Shown piece by piece: positions 6,100 through 10,647 of a stretch of DNA of 10,647 bases. The translations under genes and the position numbers were made by a program. The stretch's first letter is position 1. Each line of letters begins with the position of its first letter. The stretch covers positions 17,435 through 28,081 of the forward strand of contig JAABVY010000229.1 in assembly GCA_011777135.1 (NCBI GenBank), read 5' to 3'. Origin of the DNA: Candidatus Zixiibacteriota bacterium. Its GTDB lineage: Bacteria > Zixibacteria > MSB-5A5 > JAABVY01. Below the pieces are notes generated by a model, which saw only the letters and a list, made by a program, of their open reading frames with translations, was not told the DNA's origin and searched no databases.

Positions 6100-8196
6100 A
6101 TGAAAGGGTTAGAACATATCTTCGACCCCAAATCGATCGCCGTGATAGGCGCTACTCCCGTCAAGGGCAAGATCGGACATGAAGTTCTGCATAATCTTAT
6201 AAGTTATGAATTCAATGGTAAAGTATTTCCGGTAAATCCCTCTCATTCCGTTATTCATTCAATAAAGGCCTATTCCACTGTACGTGATGTGCCCGACGCT
6301 GTTGACTGCGCGGTGATCATAGTCCCGCGTGAACATGTCTCCAAAGTGGTTGACCAATGCGGAGAAAAGGGAGTTAAAGGGCTGATTGTCATAACAGCCG
6401 GATTTCGTGAGGTTGGGGCAACCGGAGCAAAGATGGAAGAGGAGTTGACGGAGAAAGTTAAAGAGTATGGTATGCGGATGATCGGTCCCAATTGCTTCGG
6501 TGTGATCAATGCCAACCCGTCATGCCGCATGGATGCCACCTTTTCCAAGGTCAGGCCGAAATATGGCAAGATTGGATTCGTTTCACAGTCGGGCGCTATG
6601 GGCGAAGCGATCATGGCGCTGGCCACTCAGATGAATCTGGGATTTTCCAAGTTTGTCTCAATCGGCAATAAAGCCGATGTACACAGTATCGATGTGATGG
6701 AATATCTCGGGCAGGATCCAGATACAGAGATCATACTTTTATATCTCGAGGATTTTGGCAATCCCCGTAATTTCAGCAGCCTGGCACGTCAGATTACAAA
6801 GATAAAACCGGTAATTGCGGTCAAGGCAGGGACTACGCCCAAGGGTATGGCCGCGGCTTCCTCGCACACAGGCGCCCTGGCAGGCTCGGATGTTTCGGTC
6901 GAGGCGCTTTTCCAGCAGACTGGAATCCTCAGAGTGGGTACTATCGAGCAGATGTTTGATGTGGCCTCGGCATTTGCGCGCATGCCCCTTCCCAAAGGAA
7001 GCAATGTGGGTGTTGTGACCAATGCCGGAGGCCCGGGTATTATTGCTACCGATTCGCTGGTAAACCTGGGCTTGGACTTACCAGACTATGCTCCCGGCAC
7101 ACAGAAAAAGATACGGCCAATCCTACCCCCGGATACTCCCATAGGAAATCCGTTGGATTTGATTGCGGGCGCCGGGGAGAAAGAGTTTCAACATGCCCTC
7201 CATGCCGTCTGTCATGATAAAAATATCGATTCAGTTTTTGCCATATTCGTACCGCCTATTACTGTCAACCAGGAGGCTGTGGCGCATTCGATAGTAAACA
7301 CATTCAAGGAACATGACAAACCGATGGTAGCATGTTTTATGGGTGTTGGACTGGAATCGACCGGATTACTGATTCTAAGGAATAACGAGATACCTTCATT
7401 CATATTCCCCGAATCCGCCGCGCGGACACTGGCGAATCTTGAGAAATATCGTCAATGGAAAGATCGTCCCGAGGGTGAGTTCAAAAAATTCGAAGTCAAA
7501 AAGAAGAAGGTGCAGAGTATAATCAACAGAGCGGAGACCCCTGAGATAATCGGTGAACAGGCATTGGACATCCTCGAAGCCTATGGTTTTCCGATTGCAC
7601 CATATCTATATGCTTATTCCAAGGAAGAGGCGGTAAAGCAGGCCAGGAAGCTGGGCTTCCCGGTGGCGATGAAAATTAACACGCCCAAGATCTTGCACAA
7701 GACTGATAAAGGCGCGGTGGCCCTTGACCTGAGGACCCCTGACGAGATCAACAAGACATTCGATAGCCTGAAAAAGAAAGTCGCCCGAGACCTCAAAGGC
7801 AAAGAGAAATTTTCCGTCGTGATTCAGGAGATGGTATCGAGCGGGGTCGAGACAGTTATCGGGATGTCCACCGACCCTGCCTTCGGTCCGATTATCATGT
7901 TCGGCCTTGGGGGCATTTATGTCGAGATTATGAAGGATGTTGCTTTCAAGATCAATCCACTTTCCGATCTTGATGCCGAGGAAATGATCAAATCCTTGAA
8001 GGGATACCAGATTTTGAAGGGCTTCCGGGGTAGCGAGCCTGTCAATATGGATGTGTTGATTGATTCGATACTCAGGATAAGCCAGCTTGTGAGCGACTTT
8101 GCAGAAATTGCCGAGCTCGATGTCAATCCCTTCATTATATCCGCATCTCCCAAAACCACCAAAGCTGTGGATGCCAGATTCATTATAAGAAAATAA
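6100..8196 (+). CDS. ADP-forming acyl-CoA (acetyl-CoA) synthetase, fused alpha and beta subunits
   Basis: This enzyme class converts an acyl-CoA, ADP and Pi to the free acid, CoA and ATP (or the reverse) through a phosphohistidine intermediate. The 698-residue length is that of single-chain alpha-beta fusions. Residues about 5-130 form the CoA-binding Rossmann part (DPKSIAVIGATPVKGKIG, then IGPNCFGVIN). The succinyl-CoA-ligase-like part follows, with GFVSQSGAMG, IGNKADVHSIDVMEYLG and ASSHTGALAGSD; His256 there matches the catalytic His of archaeal enzymes. Ligase-CoA motifs (GGPG, NPLDLIAGAG) come next. From about 475 to the end lies an ATP-grasp domain (HKTDKGAV, VIQEMVSSGVE, FGLGGIYVEIMKDVAF, ELDVNPF). 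The start is supported by GAGGA (6088-6092) 7 nt upstream. A terminator precedes it, so it has its own transcription start, though I find no convincing promoter in 6026-6099. Substrate (acetyl or other short acyl) cannot be read from sequence. Confidence 0.93.
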   Translation: MKGLEHIFDPKSIAVIGATPVKGKIGHEVLHNLISYEFNGKVFPVNPSHSVIHSIKAYSTVRDVPDAVDCAVIIVPREHVSKVVDQCGEKGVKGLIVITAGFREVGATGAKMEEELTEKVKEYGMRMIGPNCFGVINANPSCRMDATFSKVRPKYGKIGFVSQSGAMGEAIMALATQMNLGFSKFVSIGNKADVHSIDVMEYLGQDPDTEIILLYLEDFGNPRNFSSLARQITKIKPVIAVKAGTTPKGMAAASSHTGALAGSDVSVEALFQQTGILRVGTIEQMFDVASAFARMPLPKGSNVGVVTNAGGPGIIATDSLVNLGLDLPDYAPGTQKKIRPILPPDTPIGNPLDLIAGAGEKEFQHALHAVCHDKNIDSVFAIFVPPITVNQEAVAHSIVNTFKEHDKPMVACFMGVGLESTGLLILRNNEIPSFIFPESAARTLANLEKYRQWKDRPEGEFKKFEVKKKKVQSIINRAETPEIIGEQALDILEAYGFPIAPYLYAYSKEEAVKQARKLGFPVAMKINTPKILHKTDKGAVALDLRTPDEINKTFDSLKKKVARDLKGKEKFSVVIQEMVSSGVETVIGMSTDPAFGPIIMFGLGGIYVEIMKDVAFKINPLSDLDAEEMIKSLKGYQILKGFRGSEPVNMDVLIDSILRISQLVSDFAEIAELDVNPFIISASPKTTKAVDARFIIRK

Positions 8197-8340
8197 AATA
8201 AATTCCTTTGCTTTGAGGGGGCCGTTGAATGGAAGTGGGTGCTCTCCTCATGTGCAAATAGGCTGAACAATAACCGCGCTGTTTCTGTTGTATCTTTTTA
8301 AAGAAATTAAAATTTGAATAATAATAAAAAGGAGGAAGCT

Positions 8341-9075
8341 ATGGATAATGCTCGTAGAAACTTTTTGAAGGGGGCCGGCGGTGCCATAGTGACGGCGGGA
8401 TTTGTGGGAGCACCGTTTATATCATCACAGGCTCAGGCTCAGACTTCAATGGGAATGGCCGGGGAGCCCACCAAACATACACTGCCGGACCTGGACTATG
8501 CTTACAACGCACTCGAGCCGTATATCGATGAGCAGACCATGAGGCTGCATCATGATAAGCATCACCAGGGATATGTAAACGGTCTGAATAATGCTGAGGA
8601 GCAGCTTGCTCTGGCACGCGGCAGCGGCGATTATGATATGGTTCAACACTGGACACTGAAAGCCGCTTTTCATGGCGCCGGACATTATCTGCACTCGATT
8701 TTCTGGAAAGTCATGGCGCCGCCCAACAATGGCGGGGGCGGCATGCCCTCAGGTTTGGTTGCGGAAAGAATCAATAAAGACTTTGGATCATTTGACAATT
8801 TCAAGGATCAGTTTTCTGCGGCGTCCAAGTCAGTCGAGGGATCCGGCTGGGGCATTCTGGCCTACCGTCCCATTGACCAGCGTCTGGTTATTATGCAGGC
8901 CGAGAACCATCAGAAGATGACCCAATGGGTGATTGCACCGTTGATGTGTATCGATGTTTGGGAACATGCCTATTATCTCAAATACCAGAACAGGCGTGGC
9001 GAGTATGTCGATAACTGGTGGAATGTTGTCAACTGGCCCCAGGTGGAAGAGCACCTTAAGCTGGCTATGGGATAA
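8341..9075 (+). CDS. Tat-exported Fe/Mn superoxide dismutase
   Basis: Superoxide dismutase converts superoxide to oxygen and hydrogen peroxide. ATG 8341 is the start: AAGGAGG (8329-8335) lies 5 nt upstream, and an in-frame TTG at 8314 lies upstream of that ribosome binding site. The N-terminus is a twin-arginine signal: ARRNFLKG (4-11), a hydrophobic stretch (about 12-28), then SSQAQAQ with a likely cut after A33. The mature enzyme of about 211 residues would act in the periplasm or outside the cell. The metal ligands are all present: His70 (LHHDKHH), His118 (LHSIFW), and Asp205 and His209 (DVWEHAYY). GSGWG and NWWNVVNW are also typical. The outer-sphere position that is Gln in many Mn enzymes is His190 (AENHQ), as in archaeal-type proteins, so metal choice is uncertain. 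The 144-nt gap upstream (8197-8340) shows no clear promoter or terminator. It converges with the minus-strand hydrolase gene, with 29 nt between stops. Confidence 0.93.
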   Translation: MDNARRNFLKGAGGAIVTAGFVGAPFISSQAQAQTSMGMAGEPTKHTLPDLDYAYNALEPYIDEQTMRLHHDKHHQGYVNGLNNAEEQLALARGSGDYDMVQHWTLKAAFHGAGHYLHSIFWKVMAPPNNGGGGMPSGLVAERINKDFGSFDNFKDQFSAASKSVEGSGWGILAYRPIDQRLVIMQAENHQKMTQWVIAPLMCIDVWEHAYYLKYQNRRGEYVDNWWNVVNWPQVEEHLKLAMG

Positions 9076-9099
9076 AGAATAATTCGCGGCGCACAGGGA

Positions 9100-9118
9100 G
9101 CCGGCTATGAGTGCCGGC
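9100..9118. repeat. GC-rich hairpin between convergent genes
   Basis: GCCGGC (9100-9105) and GCCGGC (9113-9118) can form a 6-bp stem with a 7-nt loop at the 3' end of the hydrolase gene, overlapping its stop codon. No T-run follows on either strand, so it is not a standard intrinsic terminator. It may slow convergent transcription or have no role. Confidence 0.3.
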
Positions 9119-10010
9119 GTAAGAACTTCCTTGCTATTGGTCCGATGCGTTTGGACTGATTTAACCATGGAGTGTGTCCGCCATCCACGATATGCAGCTT
9201 GCCATCCGGCATAGACTCAACCATTGCTTTTCCTATATCGGGGGAACCAAAGGGATCATTCTCACCCCAAAATATTAACGTTGGCTGGTGTATTTTAGAT
9301 ATTTGATCGGCTGTAAGTCTCTTTTCCGGGCGTGTACCTCGCAAACGAAGCAGGGTATGCACTGTCGAAAGAAACATCTGACGGAAAGCCGGTAACTGTT
9401 CTGTTGCAACCAGAAGATCGATTAATTCCGGAACCAGAGGATATTCCTTCACCATCTTACTTAATTGCTTAACCTGCTTTTTCGATGGCGGCTGAAGCCG
9501 TGTCAGGAGACGGCCCAGAGGCCTGACTGAAAGAAGCCGCATTGGAAAGGGAGCGGAAGAATCGAGAACCAGCGCGGGACATCCGATATGGATCATCGGT
9601 CCAACCCGATCTCGATCCAGGGCCAGCCAGCATGCCCACAGCGATCCAAGCGAATTGGCCACCAATGGCGGCCGGTCAAGTCCCAGGCTGTCCAGCACGT
9701 CCTCGAGAAAAAGAACAGCGTTGCGCCGCATGTCGCTCGCAAAATCTGGCTGAGTATCCGTGAGACCATATCCCGGCAGATCGACCACATACAACTGCAA
9801 TCCCTCTAATTCAGCCATCAGGGGAGCCCACATTGCACCGGGCGTTCCAATCCCGTTGATCATAACCACCGGAGTACCTTCGCCTGAAACCAATACCTGT
9901 GCACGTCCGCTTATCGATGATATTTCGATGAATTGAGGCCGCGCGTTCACTTCATAACGGTCCAGCATTCGTTGCTGGGCCTGTATAAAATCTTGTATTT
10001 CGTCCGTCAT
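9105..10010 (-). CDS. Alpha/beta hydrolase-fold protein
   Basis: The 301-residue protein has the alpha/beta-hydrolase order: an oxyanion-hole strand with INGIGTPGAMW (51-61, in place of the usual HG), VVDLPGYGLTD (75-85), a nucleophile elbow VANSLGS with Ser120, a helical cap region (about 152-230), then GENDPFG with Asp252 and DGGHTPW with His279. Ser120-Asp252-His279 is a complete catalytic triad. The elbow is A-N-S-L-G rather than G-x-S-x-G, which small-residue rules allow. No signal peptide is visible, so it is probably cytoplasmic. The substrate is unknown; the family includes esterases, lipases, C-C hydrolases and haloperoxidases. It lies 47 nt downstream of the diiron protein gene on the same strand, so they may be cotranscribed. 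There is no good Shine-Dalgarno before ATG 10010, so the exact start is less certain than the gene; ATG at residue 15 is a weaker alternative. Confidence 0.87.
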   Translation of the reverse strand: MTDEIQDFIQAQQRMLDRYEVNARPQFIEISSISGRAQVLVSGEGTPVVMINGIGTPGAMWAPLMAELEGLQLYVVDLPGYGLTDTQPDFASDMRRNAVLFLEDVLDSLGLDRPPLVANSLGSLWACWLALDRDRVGPMIHIGCPALVLDSSAPFPMRLLSVRPLGRLLTRLQPPSKKQVKQLSKMVKEYPLVPELIDLLVATEQLPAFRQMFLSTVHTLLRLRGTRPEKRLTADQISKIHQPTLIFWGENDPFGSPDIGKAMVESMPDGKLHIVDGGHTPWLNQSKRIGPIARKFLRRHS

Positions 10011-10057
10011 GATAAAAAGACCATTCTCAGATGAAGCCCTGCATTGTTTTTTTCAAA

Positions 10058-10555
10058 TCAAAAAGCGTCCAATGTACCCCGGAATTTAGCGTCGTTAAGC
10101 ATGACCTTCATAAGATTGGTCATATGCTGCTTTTCCATCTTGATTATAGCATCCAGTTCTTCGCTTTCGCCGACAACATCTTTCAATGCATAATAATAGA
10201 ACAGGGTGGATTTCTCGAACCTGAACGCTCTCTGGATGACCTGCTCGGGCTTTTCGACTTTGGCGATGCCCTTGAAGGCGTCAGTCTTGAAAAATTCCGA
10301 AACGGAGGCAGCTTTCAGGTATACTTCACGTTCTGGATCAATATCTTTGTCCTTGGGCGCTTTCCCCAGAAGCTCCTTGAATTGTTTCTCGTGAGTCTTT
10401 TCATCTTTTGCAAGTTGAGCGAAAATATCCCGTATTTCAGGTTGGTTTTTAAATCTCTCCGCCAGCTCATCATAAAATTTTGCACCAATTTCCTCGGTTT
10501 TGATTGCCAGTTCAATGCTCTTCTGAATTGTGGGATTATCTAACATCTGCACCAT
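10058..10555 (-). CDS. Ferritin-like diiron protein (rubrerythrin-type, no rubredoxin domain)
   Basis: The 165-residue protein is nearly all helical and shows two E...ExxH pairs typical of rubrerythrin diiron four-helix bundles: Glu21/22 (TEEIGAKFYDELAERF), Glu52-x-x-His55 (DEKTHE), Glu114 (FRFEKSTLFYYYAL) and Glu141-x-x-His144 (MEKQHM). Rubrerythrins usually reduce hydrogen peroxide in the cytoplasm of anaerobes or microaerophiles. The C-terminal rubredoxin FeS4 domain is absent (no Cys pairs), so an electron donor must be separate, or the protein may bind iron instead. ATG 10555 has AAAGAG immediately upstream, too close to act as a ribosome binding site. The ATG at 10546 (fourth residue) has that GAG at 9 nt and may be the true start. 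It is probably the first gene of a two-gene unit with the downstream hydrolase. The plus-strand frame over this gene is a shadow. Confidence 0.88.
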   Translation of the reverse strand: MVQMLDNPTIQKSIELAIKTEEIGAKFYDELAERFKNQPEIRDIFAQLAKDEKTHEKQFKELLGKAPKDKDIDPEREVYLKAASVSEFFKTDAFKGIAKVEKPEQVIQRAFRFEKSTLFYYYALKDVVGESEELDAIIKMEKQHMTNLMKVMLNDAKFRGTLDAF

Positions 10556-10647
10556 CTCTTTTTGTTTGTTTACTCCATCTGCATTTAAGGTCTATTTTTA
10601 GATGTATGTTCCATCCCCTCGATATCAAGGAGGCATCCTGTGGGCAG
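10556..10647. promoter_or_regulatory. Possible divergent control region at the right edge
   Basis: On the plus strand, TTTACT (10569-10574) and TATTTT (10593-10598) are spaced 18 nt apart. They are followed by AAGGAGG (10627-10633) and a GTG (10640-10642) 6 nt later, which could begin a divergent gene just beyond the window. For the minus-strand diiron gene I see a TTGATA (10628-10623) but no convincing -10 box. Only 8 bases of any new coding sequence would be visible, so this is tentative. Confidence 0.25.

Noticed and set aside
8314..8340. TTG at 8314 as the dismutase start
   Set aside because: It would add nine residues before the Tat signal, and the strong AAGGAGG lies after it, directly before ATG 8341.
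10031..10543. 170-residue open frame on the plus strand
   Set aside because: It is antisense to the diiron protein, whose ExxH pairs are clear; the plus-strand translation is Phe/Leu/Cys-rich with no motif.
1..10647. A defence system, CRISPR array, prophage or transposon
   Set aside because: No regularly spaced repeats, integrase, transposase, nuclease or toxin-like gene is visible in either strand.

Overview
The window looks like chromosomal DNA from a Gram-negative, probably free-living bacterium of moderate GC content. Genes have clear Shine-Dalgarno sequences and the intergenic gaps are AT-rich. The gene mix is a membrane cassette of unknown function, pyruvate phosphate dikinase, an ADP-forming acyl-CoA synthetase, and a Tat-exported superoxide dismutase. 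That mix would suit an FCB-group or candidate-phylum lineage such as Zixibacteria, but this is an impression and the sequence does not prove it. I see no rRNA, tRNA, CRISPR array, transposase, phage gene or recognisable defence system.

Layout. (1) 1-2284, plus strand: three tightly spaced genes for membrane proteins of unknown function. The first is cut by the window edge and joins a VCBS/FG-GAP-like region to a three-helix membrane part. The second is a Rossmann-like domain held between two membrane helices. The third is a six-helix integral membrane protein. (2) 2285-2581: an AT-rich gap with a small perfect hairpin, a large nested imperfect inverted repeat (2392-2507), and a sigma-70-like promoter partly made from the right arm of that repeat. 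(3) 2582-2899: a small, very basic protein with two tandem 15-residue repeats. (4) 3043-5991: full-length pyruvate phosphate dikinase preceded by an 88-residue lysine-rich, histone-H1-like tail, with a textbook intrinsic terminator after it. (5) 6100-8196: a fused ADP-forming acyl-CoA synthetase. (6) 8341-9075: a Fe/Mn superoxide dismutase with a twin-arginine signal peptide. (7) Minus strand, convergent with the dismutase: a ferritin-like diiron (rubrerythrin-type) protein at 10058-10555, followed 47 nt downstream by an alpha/beta hydrolase at 9105-10010.

How the parts may work together (inference). Pyruvate phosphate dikinase interconverts pyruvate and PEP using ATP/AMP and Pi/PPi. The ADP-forming synthetase interconverts acyl-CoA and acid plus ATP. 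Together they fit central energy metabolism around pyruvate and acetyl-CoA in an organism that ferments or depends on pyrophosphate. The dismutase and the rubrerythrin-like protein form a small oxidative-stress group, one probably exported and one cytoplasmic. The two features most worth following are the lysine-rich tail on the dikinase and the uncharacterised membrane cassette with its fused propeller-type repeats.
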